A stretch of DNA of 64,000 nt from Aplectana chamaeleonis (GCA_029168955.1 JAPDOI010000210.1:620001-684000), one strand, 5' to 3'; shown: positions 11,225 through 22,966, counted from the stretch's first letter. The notes: generated by a model not told the origin, from the letters alone. Translations and numbers: made by a program.

Positions 11225-11341
11225 AATATTGGAAAAAAAAAGTTGAAAAAATCCCAAAAACCTGATTTCATAACCTTCTTGGCCGGTTTCCGGACACGAA
11301 CTCGTTTCGAAGCCGAACAACCATGTTCACACCACTCTTAA
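11225..11341 (-). pseudogene. mariner transposase continuation after the insertion
   Basis: Reading the minus strand down from 11341, codons after the TTAA give EWCEHGCSASKRVRVRKPAK, then KVMKSGFWDFF. This is what should follow the HHDP...KQDA segment of the 5' half, in the same frame. The TTAA itself supplies an in-frame TAA where a Lys codon (AAA) would be expected. That nonsense change may have created the insertion target. After FWDFF the sequence becomes T-rich and the rest of the catalytic domain is gone. Confidence 0.75.
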
Positions 11342-13439
11342 AGACACAGTCCAAGCTCAGAATCAATTTTTCGTTTTTCTGCCTATCTTGGAGAAAATCA
11401 CGCTGATCACAATGGTGTCTCCAGAATCGCTCAGAACTCACTACAAACGGAGTTGCGGCTCCTCAAAAATTTTAATTTTGATCGGCTAGAAGTTCGCGGA
11501 CGTGTTGTCTCGAGCCTGTATTTTCTCGTTATTCGCGGCCATCGTTCTGAAGCAGGCCACTATATAAAGCCGGACCGAAAACTAATTGAAAAACATAGGT
11601 TTTGAGAAAAATCATTAGTGCGTATTTTCCCTATAGAGGTCGGAAACCTGGGGCCGGATTCATCAACGCGGCAGTACCGGCAGCCCTACCCAGTGGTAGC
11701 TCTACCCACGGTAGATTGCTACCCTAACCATCACATTGTGATTCACGAGCGCAATGCTACCGCGGGTAGCACTACCAAGCAGTTACGCCTAAGAGCGTTA
11801 TGTGTGTGGCGACGCCACCGTGTTTTCCAAACGACGGCTACTGCACATCGCTCGTAATCGCTCTCCAAAAGCTGAAACTTTTGGGAACTCACAAAACCTA
11901 GAGCATAAAAAAGCAAAAAACCATGAATAAAGTAAATCTATGTTCGAATCACATGAAGAATTCAGCGGTATGGGAAACGCGGCTATGGTTTGCGGTATTT
12001 TTTCGGTAGATTTTATTGATATGTTCTTTAATCTGTAACATATGTACGTAGTTTGAATATTGAATATGAGGATGATGTGTATATTAATGGGGAATTTTTT
12101 TTTTGGGACGCTCAAATGATTTCTCATATGTACCTGGTTTGCGGCGTCCCATAAAATTACCCAAGACGATATTTTTACGTAGAAAATGTCAAAAACTAGA
12201 AACAAAAGAAACAAAAAATCAGCCGTAACAGAAAAGCTTTGCCTAAATGTGTAATCATCAGATTTGCCGCAGTACTTATGCGAACGCTTTATACCTCATA
12301 CTCAGCTATTTTGCGCATAGTGTTTAGGTTAGAAAAAACCGGGAGTGGATCACGGCTGTTCTTTTTCGATGATGTTTTCAATCTGTATTTTTTGCTAATC
12401 TCGTCCTCATCAATCCTTAGCCGCCCTCGTCGTTTGGGTAAATTGAAAGAGTGTTTTGCCTGAAAATTAGAAGCTGTGAGAACCCAGTTCTCGCACAAAA
12501 GTGAAATCATAGATACATATCAGTTTCGCGCAAATATAATTGCGGTTTTTTCTGAATCATACTTTTTCGTCGAAACGAGCTCTATTTGCAAAATTTAATA
12601 TGGCATTGAAAAGCGCATTTCTTTATGTATCTTACCCTACCGGTAAAAGAAAAGCAAAATAAATTTCACGGATTAAGGGATTCCGTGTAGTTTTTAATTA
12701 AGTTTGGTGTCTCAAAGTCATTGCGTGAAAGAGAAATTGGAGGCAGCAAGAATATTCACTGCTTAGAACATACAACAAATTTTAATTCAGAAAAGATAGA
12801 GTTTTATGAGAAAATACAAGAAGTATCAGATAGAGAAGCATCAAAATCCTCAAAAAAATCAACCGGTCAAAAAAAAATTTATCAAAACCCACAATTATTC
12901 TTGCTCCAACCAAATAATTCAAGAATAATCAAGCCTTGACGATAATTAACGAGTATTGAGAAGAGGGTGGCGGAAATTGACTATGAAAACACAACATCTT
13001 GACCAAATAAATATAAAAATTGCCGGAAATCCGTTTTACAAGGGGCTTGAAAACAGCTGTTCAAAGGACTAGCGCGCAAATTCAGCATCAGAGCGCGAAA
13101 TCTCGCTGGGTAGGACGCAACTGGTAGGACCCTACCCGAGATTCGCGCAGGGTAAGCTTGGTAGGCTGCTACCGTGGGTAGCAAATTTCGTGAATCGCGT
13201 CTTTCGCGCGAATTTCGGTAGGAAGCTACTCTTACCCAGCCTACCAGCGCTAAATTTCGTTGATGAATCCGGCCCCTGGCAGGTGGCGTTACCCATTTTT
13301 TCTTTAAAGATGGCGTGGCCGACTTTTTCCTAGCCTTTTTATTTGAGCGAATTGAGATTTCGCGCTTGACAGGGTTGCTATAGGCGGCGACCGGATCATA
13401 ATATCAAGAATTACCTCTGAGGTTGGACTGTGCCTTTAA
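11338..13439 (+). mobile_element. TTAA-AGGCA element, type F6, carrying a 1.6 kb insert
   Basis: Starts TTAA-AGACACAGTCCAAGCTCAG and ends GAGGTTGGACTGTGCCT-TTAA. Without the insert at 11650-13276 it is about 475 bp, the family size. Its right portion matches 26305-26638 in reverse (AAAGAAAAAATGGG, TAGCAACC, CGCGAAATCTCAATT). The left half has the superfamily core CGGACGTGTTGTCTCGAGCC. Left TTAA lies in the mariner. Right TTAA is shared with the next element. Confidence 0.75.
11650..13276 (+). mobile_element. GGGGCCGG-ended element, copy 1
   Basis: Perfect 19-bp terminal repeats GGGGCCGGATTCATCAACG / CGTTGATGAATCCGGCCCC. The outer 130-230 bp at each end are packed with GGTAG/CTACC motifs, such as GGTAGC, CTACCC and GGGTAGGA. 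The interior is AT-rich. A near-identical copy in the same orientation lies at 58226-59835. No transposase is encoded. The frames inside it (for example 11798-12214) are not kept between copies. Subterminal motif clusters suggest a non-autonomous DNA transposon whose transposase binds GGTAG. The class is not assigned and the target duplication is not clear. Confidence 0.8.
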
Positions 13440-13924
13440 AGGCACAGGGCACCAAAAAAATTAATTTTCAGATTTTATGCTTATCTTGGAGACAGTCACA
13501 CGCTGATCACATTGGTATCTCTGAAATCTTCCAAGACCCCCTTCGAACAGAGTTATGGCTCCTCAAAGATGCCTGTACTTTAAGGGCAAAATTTGGTGGA
13601 CGAGTTGTCTCAGGCCTGTATTTCTCTTCATTTGCAATCGTTGCGTGAGAGAAAGACAGGATAAGGAGACAGTCCGGTATTGGACTGAAGAACGACGACT
13701 TGTTGGAATTCATCCATCCATCGAACCGCCACCGAGTTCAAAAATCTGTTGGGGGTCGGGCCTGCGGTGGTGAGCGAAGGGGGTCGGGCCTGTGGTGGTC
13801 GCTTATATCTCGCTTATTCGGAGGAAATGAGATCTGGCATTTGGCACGTGTTATACAGGAGGGGTCTCCCACACAATTACATGAAAATCTCAAAATTAAT
13901 ATCTGAGGGTGTACTGTGCCTTTC
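13436..13924 (+). mobile_element. TTAA-AGGCA element, type F2
   Basis: TTAA-AGGCACAGGGCACC to GGGTGTACTGTGCCT-TTCA. Same family and direction as 8640-9130. It abuts F6 on the left and F1a on the right, sharing one tetranucleotide at each junction. Confidence 0.75.
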
Positions 13925-14414
13925 AAGGCACTGTTCGCGATAAAAATTGCTTTTCTGTTTTTTTTTGCCTATCTTGACCGATCCCATTCTGATTCCAATG
14001 ATGCTTCTGTAATCGTACAAGACCTTCTGGGAATAGAGTTATGGTGCCTCAAAAATTGAGCTAGGGAAAGTGGTGGACGAGTTGTCCGAAGCTAGTAACT
14101 TCCGTCTTTTGCAGCCAATGTACGCGACCTGACCTGAGTAAAGAGAGAAGTTGGTAATGAAGGGAAGAGCGGGGCTTTTGATCGGAAACCATTGTTCAAC
14201 TCACGATTTCGAGTGTTCCTTTGTTCACGTCGAGGGGCGGAAAGGGGCGGGACTTTCTCACAGCGGCGGGGTTTGCCCACTTTTCTAAGCCGTTTTGCAG
14301 CTCCTGGGTAGCTTTTCTTCCCGTTTTTTCGACGCTGTTCGGATTCTGAGAGCCACGAGAAGCGTTTGTCATGAAAAACTCGAGGATGAAGTTTATCGCG
14401 AACAGTGCCTTTAA
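13921..14414 (+). mobile_element. TTAA-AGGCA element, type F1a
   Basis: TTCA-AGGCACTGTTCGCGATAA to TTATCGCGAACAGTGCCT-TTAA. Both ends carry the matched variant CACTGTTCGCG, so the two termini have been kept symmetrical. Core TGGACGAGTTGTCCGAAGC. It is the last member of the chain inside the second mariner. Confidence 0.75.
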
Positions 14415-14935
14415 GCATCTTGTTTTGATCCAGGATCATGGTGATAGACTAAAGTCTCATCCATAGTGATGAACCGACGCAAAAACCCTTTTTTATCCTT
14501 TTTAAAACGCTTCAAATGTTTCTTAGAAAGTCGCATTCGGATGTGTTTTTGTTCCATTGTTAGCAAATGCGGCACCCATTGTGCACACAGCTTTCTAAAA
14601 CCCAAAATTTTCCTTAAAATATGGCTGACACTGCCTAATGAGATCTGTAGAGCCTCTACTAAATCTCTCTCAGTCAATCGACGATCTTCCAGAACCATAT
14701 CCTGTATTTTGGCTATGATTTCTGGTGTTAATGCGCTTTTTGGACGTCCTTCACGCGGATCGTCTTCAAGGCTTGTACGACCAGGTTTAAATTCAGCAAC
14801 CCATCTTTCTATTGTTCTAATTGTAGGTGAACAATCATTATACACTTTTAACATTCGTTCGTGGATTTCTTTTGGTGCTACACCTTCCAAAAATAAGAAT
14901 TTTCCTTATGCACGATATTCAATTTTTTTTCCATT
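14411..14935 (-). pseudogene. mariner transposase 5' half, broken
   Basis: The frame reads GVAPKEIHERMLKVY, RWVAEF...RTSLEDDPREGRPKS, LGSVSHIL, CAQWVPHLLT and FITMDETLVYHHDP. This is the DNA-binding region, the WVPHLLT linker and the first catalytic Asp (ITMDET) of a mariner transposase, from a different lineage than the copy at 6.5 kb. The expected ATG at 14933-14935 (ATGGAAAAAAAATTG) is out of frame with the rest. One base too many in the T run at about 14888-14892 causes the shift. The frame then reaches the TTAA junction at 14411. Non-functional. Confidence 0.85.
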
Positions 14936-15106
14936 GCTGTTACACGGCGACACTAAATGGTTGTAAACAAAGAATGAATTGACAGATTGGGATGGAACTT
15001 CACATACATACGCTTATATGAAAAGTGTACCAACAAATCAAAAAAAACTGGGCCAGTAGCAACGCCCTTTCTTATCGAACGACAAAACTTTTTGAACAAC
15101 CTGGTA

Positions 15107-16190
15107 TATCAAACTTGGTCAAAAGACTGACGCTGATATTTTTTTTTCAAAGTGGACAAAGGGGGGGGGGTGGGAAATTCTCTGCTACAACCTATTATAC
15201 AGGAGTAATTATGTGTTTTTTTTTGAAAGAATAGTCCATTCCTAGTGTATTCAGAATGAAGCTCAATAGCAACGAAGGTGTGACAAGCTGTTTGTGGAGA
15301 TTTTCCAAGAAACAAGGGTGCACACGAAAATGCGTAGCAATGTTTTCAATTTTCGGCCGACACAGAAGAGCACATTTTTGCCCAAAATGCGTCCTACCTA
15401 GAATCCATGTTAGAGATTTCATGTAACATTGAAAATTTCTCAACGATTTTCAAAATCAAGTTCACAACTTCAAAATCAATCTCACACAAAATCACACTGA
15501 ACTCGGACTGTTCTCTTACCCATTTGAAGATACAAAAACAGATATAACTTTAAGTGACCTGAAAATCCGAGCTTTTGCAGTGGTGACACAAAATGAGGCG
15601 GCGATGTGAATCAAAAGCAGAATGTCGCGCTCGTGGTCGTGCTCCTTCAGGCTGGCCTCAGCTTCACGCGCTTTCACGCGTCTCTGTCTAAACAGTCGTC
15701 AGTGGCGGCGCTAGCCTGGCGGATGGCTCCGCCGGTGTGTCTTCGTCTCAGCTGGCGACTTGCTAGAGACAATGTTTTGACTTCACAATGGAAACATAGC
15801 CAATGAACAAGTGCGAGCACTGATTTAGAATATACACACATTCATACGAAGCGCACATGCTCAACGAAGCTGAATAGAAATGCAAGCAAGAGAGGGGGGG
15901 GGATGTCTGGGAGCAACACGGGGGGATTCGTGAGAGGTCCTGTGGTGAACACAATAAGAATACAGTAAGATAACCACTGTGTTAGTGAGTGAGGCTTTGG
16001 ATAGTCAGACATCCATAAACAAAAAGATTTCATGGGAAGCTACATCTTGCTCGTCTAGCAAAAGTTTTATCTCAAGATATCACTCAGCTGAGGCCTGCCG
16101 AACGCGTGATATGGTTCTCGCGTGAGGCCTGCCAAACGCAAGATACCAATCTCAAAAAAAATCAACGGAAATACAGGTGAAAATTTATCA
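15107..16190. other. No gene recognised
   Basis: Contains a G run at about 15163-15172 and GC-richer DNA at 15600-15770. No frame with coding character was found. Confidence 0.3.
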
Positions 16191-16559
16191 AGAAACCAGA
16201 GACCACACCCCTCCGGACGAGTTTACGACCACTTTAGGGACTGATCCCGGCACAAACTGGAGATTCGAAAAATACTGTGTTGTGTTTTGTGGGGAAGATA
16301 GAACGAAACATTTTAATGTTTGACGACAAATTTTCTTAATACACTTAGGTAGATCAAAAACGGCAGAAAATACTATTTTTTGGATTTCAGAAATTGAAAC
16401 ATTTCTAGTCCAAAATTTGTCTAGAGGGGCGCTTGGGACGCTGAACACGAATACAAACTCTGTTTTCAGTTTCTCGGAAGAATACTTCAATTTCCTGCGG
16501 GAAATAAAAAATTTATCCGCAGTAACCTACCGTAGTCTTCCGGAAAACTGAAAACTGAC
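16191..16559. repeat. Dispersed repeat fragment
   Basis: GGGACTGATCCCGGCACAAA followed by CTGG, ATTCGAAAAAT and CTGTGTTGTGTTTTGTGGG recurs at about 49164-49225 with few changes. Too fragmentary to classify. Confidence 0.4.
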
Positions 16560-16966
16560 TTAAAGGCAGGGTCCGGGCAGAATTTCGATTTTGAGATTTC
16601 ACGCTGAATCGGTGCTCTTGCTACAGGTAGTCCGAAGGAACATGCGAAAACTGCGTAGAAACCGGTCTTCTTCAAGTTATTCCAGCAGCTTTCGTCAACC
16701 GCTGTGTCAGAAAAGTCAGAAAAGTGTGGCCAACGTCCATATTTTAGCGGTCGTCCACGCATTCTTCAAAACTGCAGTGTATATATCGGTCACTCCAGCC
16801 ATGATTGTCATGTTGTAAATACCGTAATCCCTGACTTTAAGGTTGTTTTCTCCAGAACTAAGGACTCAGAGTTCGCGAAACGTTCAGACGATGTTCAGCT
16901 AGGCCAGCCCAATCTATTTAACCCAAATTTCGGTAGTGTCAAAATTTGACCGGACCTTGCCTTTAA
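16560..16966. mobile_element. TTAA-AGGCA element, type F3
   Basis: TTAA-AGGCAGGGTCCGG to CCGGACCTTGCCT-TTAA, 407 bp. This is the only copy of this terminus type in the window. Non-coding. The right TTAA is shared with the next element. Confidence 0.65.
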
Positions 16967-17417
16967 AGGCAGTGTTCACGATAAATTTGACTCCCGATAT
17001 CTCTACGGTTTATAAAAGGTCTGGTGCCCTATATAGCAAGGCATGCTTAAAAAGGACACGAAAGACGCGTTTTTGAGCAAAAATAGGCCCTCTCGTGTTT
17101 ACGTTGATTTTTGAGCGTGGAGGAATTGACTGCTAGGAGGATGATACCTATCAGTGCAATGAAGCGATCAGCTCACTTATCAGCACTTCATTCACTTGAT
17201 CATTCCTATAATCTGAGTCTTCATTTGTTCCTTTCGAGGGGCGGATCTGGGGCACGGGGCGTGTCTGGGGCACCAAAACGCTTGTTTGCAGCCGTTATTT
17301 TGCCACTCCTGGCTCGTTTTCTACCGTTCCTTTGGCACTGGGAGCCTGGGGTCCTTCTCCCCTATCATTTTACTGCGCAAAGTCAACGAGAGTGATCATC
17401 GTGAACACTGCCTTTAA
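16963..17417 (+). mobile_element. TTAA-AGGCA element, type F1c
   Basis: TTAA-AGGCAGTGTTCACGATAA to ATCGTGAACACTGCCT-TTAA. It matches 55519-55974 nearly throughout, including CGATATCTCTACGGTTTA and GGGGCACCAAAACGCTTG. Non-coding. Confidence 0.75.
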
Positions 17418-17419
17418 CA

Positions 17420-17857
17420 CTCGTGTTCAGCGCTTCAAATCACCCCACCTGAGCAATGTTTAGACAAAAATGTTCAATTTTCGGAATTCCAAAAAGTATT
17501 TTCCGCCCTTCTCCATCTACTTAGGTACACCTTCTTGGGAAGGCTTACCATGGATATCTTGAAGGTTGTGGGGGGGGGGGGGGGCATGTTAGGCCTACTT
17601 TCACTTTGGATATCATACGATTTTTCCAAAATAAGGAATATATTGGAAAAAACGAAGTCGCGAAAGTTTTCATGAGAATTGGAAAATTTATTTCGAGAAG
17701 AAATAATAGATTACAACTGTGAAGTTCATATACACCACAGAACAAATGCGGAATTCTCCAAAAAAAAAGATGCTGGTTAGAGAGGGGTCGTAACTCTGCT
17801 GAAACACTTGCCAACGAGCTACTTGTCACGAAGAGTGTTCATAGATTATACTACGTA
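17420..17857. other. Fragments only
   Basis: 17425-17480 resembles the ACAAGGG-element interior (GTGTTCAGCGCTTCAAAT). A run of 14 G lies at about 17571-17584. Otherwise unassigned. Confidence 0.3.
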
Positions 17858-19420
17858 AAGTGCGTCCGAATGTGAAATTCTGCCCAAGCGGTCAGCATGC
17901 GCGTCGAGCGGCCGTCATGTGGGGAGTTTTCGGACGAGAATAATCCGTCGTGTAAAAACAAGACTGCAGCTGTACCTGCAGTACAGACCATAATCCTGCG
18001 TTTTGGGCAAAAAGAAACGCAAAAAAACGTTTTTTTTTCGCCCTTTTGTCATAACTCTGTTCATGATGGTCAATTTGAGAATCTTAAGAGATATTAGGTA
18101 CTGGAATTGGGAGATCTCTCTTATAACTTGCTATTTGGCATACTTTTACAAAGCATGTAGGAGTAACAACATGGACACATTCGCTCATAAATGCCTTCAA
18201 GGCATCCTTCGCGCTGGAAACCATTTTCCATTTTCGAGTTCAATTTCGTGAATGAGCCCAGAAGACCACACCGGTAAACTTTGGCGCGCCAAAAACGTTG
18301 GGTTATGAGGTTGGAAGTTGTCAAAGATGAGGATCCGCCACCAGTTCTCACCAGTCATCTAGCACTTTGTCTTAGAATGTTGGTGCGACCGTCAAACAAC
18401 ATAAAAAACAGTTCTGGCACAAATTTCACATGCAGAAAAACTCTGAAAACGACGGTGACGAGGCCTTCAAAAGCGGAAAAACTCTAAAAACGATTTTGGC
18501 ACGAAATTGGGAATCAGAATTAAAAGAACTATCTTTAACATGTTTTTTCGGCATACTTTTTACAAAGCATGTAAGCGTGACAACATGGACACATTCGCTC
18601 ATAAATGCCTTAATTGCGAAATCGCGCTTCACGCGTTTTTCAGGTTGATTGTTTCATGTCTGATTTTTCGTACACATCTTGTTGAAGAGGGAGCCACGTC
18701 TTATACCAGAAGAAAGAGCACACTATACTAATTCCCAATATCTCTTTAAATTCCCAATTGGACCATTCTGAACAGAGTTATGAAAAAAGGGCGAAAAAAA
18801 AAACGCTTTTTTGCGTTTTTTTTTTCACCGAAATCGCAAAAATCATGGCCTTTGTTGTGAAAAACTAAACTTGCTTACTATTTCCATCTAAATTTAAGGT
18901 GAGTTCTTTCCAAGAAATCTTCGAAATGATTATTTGTGCGGGTCTTACCGCTATATGTGAGGTTGATCCCGTTTTGGTGGAGGGAGGGACACGGGAAACT
19001 TCGTCAGTCTTTGTTGTCTTCATTTTTTTCTGGAATCTGGTCTGTTTGCTTCTTGAATTTTTGGAAAATTCTAAAAGAACTTTTCTCCCACGCTGACTAC
19101 AATATGCAAGAAGTAAACTGAAAATCTAAAACAAAAAAGTAGAAAACAACAACAAGAAAACAAAATCCCACCATCCCTCACCCTAACGGTGTCAACCTCA
19201 TGTATATCTAGCCAACGAAGCCTGACAAATAATTGTTTGAAATATAGCGGAACAAGAGCTTGTCTGAAACCTGCGAGAGAACACAGAATGTCGAAAATAA
19301 GGGATAATCACCGATACAGTTAGTTGTTTCCCACCGATTTAAACTGCGCCAAAAAGGTCCGACGCCGTTCGACACGCACGCCGGCCGTGTGGGCGGACAA
19401 TCGCATCCGGAAGCAACTTA
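17858..19420. mobile_element. 1.56 kb inverted-repeat element (GTCCGAATG-ended)
   Basis: The left end GTGCGTCCGAATGTGAAATT... pairs with the right end ...AATCGCATCCGGAAGCAAC. The arms then share GCCC..GCGGTC.GC.TGCGCGTCGA. The family is the one at 10238-10472. Inside, a roughly 60-bp direct repeat (GGCATACTTTT..ACAAAGCATGTA) occurs at 18139-18198 and 18552-18611. A second inverted pair, rich in AAAAACG, flanks it at about 17993-18110 and 18735-18830. This suggests a nested element. No coding. Confidence 0.5.
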
Positions 19421-21749
19421 TATGATCGGAAAACGTCCCGCTCTAATGTCTGCATCGGATAAAACTGTTTCGACTCTCAAGTCCTGCCCACTTTTCATAG
19501 ATACAGTCAAAATTATTATTGGTTTTTTCGATCAGTGTTTAACGCCTGGCTGGGATGGAAAGGAAATGGAGGACTTGCAATTAATTCGGTAGAAAATCAA
19601 GCATCACATAAATAGAATTTTTATGATCTGGTTACACACGAAAATCTTAGTAAAAAAAGCCTTCACTACACATCTAGGTGTATGTACATAGACAGTCACG
19701 AACCTTCCAAAACCGACAACTCGTGCTCTAGTATCCATGAAACAACCCCAAATACTCTGCTGAGTTAAAAATACTGCTCACGATAAACATTCTTTATTAT
19801 TCATCAGATGTTTTCGCGTAGGTGAGCTCTTAAATAAAAAAAAGATGGTAGCGAGAACTCCCCAGAAGTCCAACACAACTTTCGAAGAGAAAGTGTTTTT
19901 TTCTTTTCAAGAATTTTCTAGGGCATTAAATTAGGTCCATTATATGTTTTTGTGCAGTAAAAATATGAACATCGGGAATAGCTACGCGATTGACAGGTCG
20001 TAGGTAATGGTATTATTTGTGTGGTTCTTCCACGGAAAACCTTCATGATTTAAAATCCTAATTGAAACAAAACTTGAAAAAAACAACAAAAATTAAACTG
20101 AATTACTCAATCAAATATCACAAAACTCAACAGACAATCAAGTGAATCGATTATTCAAGAAACTGAGTAATTTGAAATCTCGAACAAATCGAAATTGCAA
20201 AAGCTAAATATTTTTGAATACAGGTGATATCGAATATTGAAAGTATAATAGTTTAGTTGTCCAAACAAATCAATATTCGACGCTTCAATAGAAACATAGC
20301 AAAAGTGGGAGAAAAATTCCGATTCACACGAATATCTGGAGAAAGATTTGACCTCCTGGAGGAATCGAATACAGTACTCATCTTGATATTGATCGATTAT
20401 TCATGAATAATCGGAAGAAAAAAATTTGAAATACCGAGCGAATTAATTTCTCTGAATGATGATTAACCCAAATTTGATTGAATACAACTTTCAGAGAAAC
20501 CTCCTTGAACGATTCGAAATGTGAAAAAAAACTTGATAATAAGAATTCTGATTGAAAGAAAAAAATCAAAAAAAAATTCAATAACTCGTTGAATCGAATA
20601 CTCGAGAAAGCTAAATCTTCAATTCATCAAATGAAAGACACACTCAGAAAATGAAAAACTTTTTTCGGAAACCAATTGCATATTTAAAAACCCGAGTAAC
20701 TTTAAATCTCGGAGGAATCGAAAAGGCGAAAACTGAGAAGTTTTGAATAGCGAAAGAATAGTTACCCAGAATAAATCAAATATCCAGCCCTTTAAACGAA
20801 AATTAACGAGAGGTGAAAAAAACAAATCAATAAAAATCTAATTTTCTGGAGAAATCGATTATTCGGTTCATCCGAATATTTTTCGACTATTCATTGCGAT
20901 ATAATAATGGTATGATAAAACATATGATAAGGAAAAATGGTTTAGCAAATGGCTGAGTCCCCGAAAAGTTAATATTGAACATTGAAATGGTTTTTGTGAT
21001 CTAAAGCGGGCGGAAACGCTTAGATTGGAGCAATTATTCAAATGATACGTATGTACAAAGATTGCAGAAAACTCTTGTCAGTGAGCAGTGTAGGTCCCGG
21101 CGCGATCGTTTTTTCCACCGTAACTGGACGTCATTGACCAGTGAGAGTCATTGTCTTGTGGAGCTGATCGGAATTATTATCCCCATGGGGAGGGGATGGG
21201 ATGGATGAGAGCGGGTTGAGGGAGGTTGCAGGGAGGTTGAAGAGGAGAGAGGCGCCTCTGCTTTATGAATATGTGTGTATGTATCTATGTTGGTGTTCTA
21301 TGGTGTTGAAAGGGGCTCTGAGGAAGAGGCTCGGCAAATCGCGTTTGCTCCGTATATAATGAATTTAACGCAAAACAACACCCCCACGCAAAATAAATAG
21401 CACGGACGAATGGAGTGCGGACCACCCTAGTGACTGCGAATTATGCATGCGGTGAAGTCCGCCAGGGCCAAATTAAATGTTGCATAACGTAGATTGACTG
21501 AAATAGCAGGAATGTGAAAACTCGCATATACTGATTACATTGGTGGAATAATTGCGCGGCATGGAAAAGCTAGCCGATGGGTTTTTCACAGCTTCGAAAT
21601 TGTGACAGATCACCTGTCTCACCAGGGGTGCTTCGAGGGCGTGGGTGACCACACGCCGAATTACATAGTTTGCATGTCTACAGATTGGGTCAGCAGCGTA
21701 AGGGTAATTTATTTCATCTGATTTTTTTTTGCTGCTATAAAGTTTATAT
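19421..21749. other. AT-rich DNA with degenerate AATCGAATATTC phrases
   Basis: From about 20090 to 20890 the phrase AATCGA(A/T)TA(T/C)TC and its reverse recur irregularly, with GAGAAA and GAAATCTCG. This is probably an ancient decayed tandem or inverted repeat. 21180-21255 is purine-rich (GGGAGGTTG repeats). No gene recognised. Confidence 0.35.
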
Positions 21750-21828
21750 CGTCGTTGGGGCGCGTTAACCATGGCCCCCTGAAAAAAAAAACTAGTTGGG
21801 GCTTGCTCAACGCGCCGCAGCGACGACG
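21750..21828. repeat. GC-rich hairpin
   Basis: CGTCGTTGGGGCGCGTT pairs with AACGCGCCGCAGCGACGACG around a loop of about 40 bases. The sequence just right of it (21829-21885) shares CGTCACGTGTACCAGCCGA with the palindrome at 61307-61493. Confidence 0.5.
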
Positions 21829-21884
21829 TGAACGCAGCGTTTTTCCGTCGGGCGCGTCACGTGTACCAGCCGAACCGCTCCCTA

Positions 21885-22966
21885 CAAGTTAGCCACTATA
21901 AGTCATAGTAACTATTCCGAATGAAATGTACTTTTCTAGAATCACATTCGGGCGAAAAGTCCGAACATGCCCATCACAGCTGCCTAGACCCACTCTGAAA
22001 GAAGTTATAGGCATTTTTTCTCTGACTTTCGTACCTAGTGTACCCTCCAAATGCGCATTATTTTTACTAAAATCCAGGAACGGACCTCATAATCTTGTTG
22101 AGAGCCCAAACACGCCCCTTCCTAGGCAAAGTTTGGGTGAAGTGGGTTTCCGAACTATGTGCAAACTGATAGCGCTTTGTACTTGTTGGGATTTTCGGTT
22201 GGGCGTTTATTTATACCAATTAGAGGGATCTCGAAGCGTTTTAGAAAAATATTCCATATTTGACCTAAAAGTCGCCCTAGGGGGTTATTTGGGGTGCTGA
22301 TCACGAATCTGAGGTTCATTTGTCGTTTTCCCAAAGTTTTGTTCAAAGCTTCCCACCGACAGAAAAAATTGACGACAAAATCGACTTTTGACGATTTCCG
22401 GAATGTGACGACAGATGTAGCTCAAATCGTTCTTCTCGGGGTTATTTGGAGTGCTAAACAAAAATCTGATGTCGGTTTATCGATTTTTGACAGCTTACGG
22501 CAAATTACGGTGGGTATACGGTAGTTTGGTCAAAGTCTCAGATTTGTCTCAAAGTTTCTACATATATTGGGGGTCATTTGGGATGCTGAATACGAATTCG
22601 ATGTCTATTTGTCGATTCTCGAATTACTAAAGTAGATTTTGCCTCTTAGATGGCATGTTACCTACCGCAACCTACAGTAAACCTTGAAATTTCGACAAGC
22701 GGACCCCAGATTCGTGTTTTGCACCCCAGATTAACTATGCATATATGTTTTTAGCAGAATCCGGAAAAAGATTTAGAAACACTCTAAAAATTTCACAAGG
22801 GGTAGGTAACCTTACCTTTCCGCGAAGCTTCAAAAACGCTCATAACTTTTTTCAGAGTGGGTCTAGGCAGCTGCGATGGGCATATTCGGAGTTCTCGTCC
22901 GTAAGTGGTTCTAGAAAAGTACATTTCATTTGGAATGGTCACTATGACTTATTGTGGTTCCCTTGT
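21885..22966. mobile_element. ACAAGGG-ended element, uninterrupted
   Basis: Terminal inverted repeats of about 120 bp, from ATAAGTCATAGTAACTATTC to CCACTCTGAAAGAAGTTAT, pair with 22830-22955. The outer tips are degenerate (ACAAGTTAG against ACAAGGGAA). The interior repeats the phrase TTATTTGGGGTGCTGATCAC at about 22286, 22441 and 22571, a 130-157 bp period. The phrase CTACCGCAACCTACAGTAAA also occurs. No ORF for a transposase. Confidence 0.65.

Larger units (their letters stand above)
11093..15106 (-). mobile_element. Second mariner, split by a 3.07 kb TTAA-element chain
   Basis: A terminal repeat CCAGGTTGTT...TTTTGTCGTTCGATAAG at 11095-11128 matches, inverted, the one ending at 15104. TA lies outside both. 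The 5' half of the transposase is at 14411-14890 and its continuation at about 11230-11341. The split is exactly at TTAA (11338-11341 and 14411-14414). The part encoding the last two catalytic Asp residues is missing, so the mariner also has an internal deletion between about 11150 and 11240. Confidence 0.85.

Noticed and set aside
11798..12214. 138-codon frame inside the GGGGCCGG element
   Set aside because: The second copy at 58226-59835 does not keep the frame.
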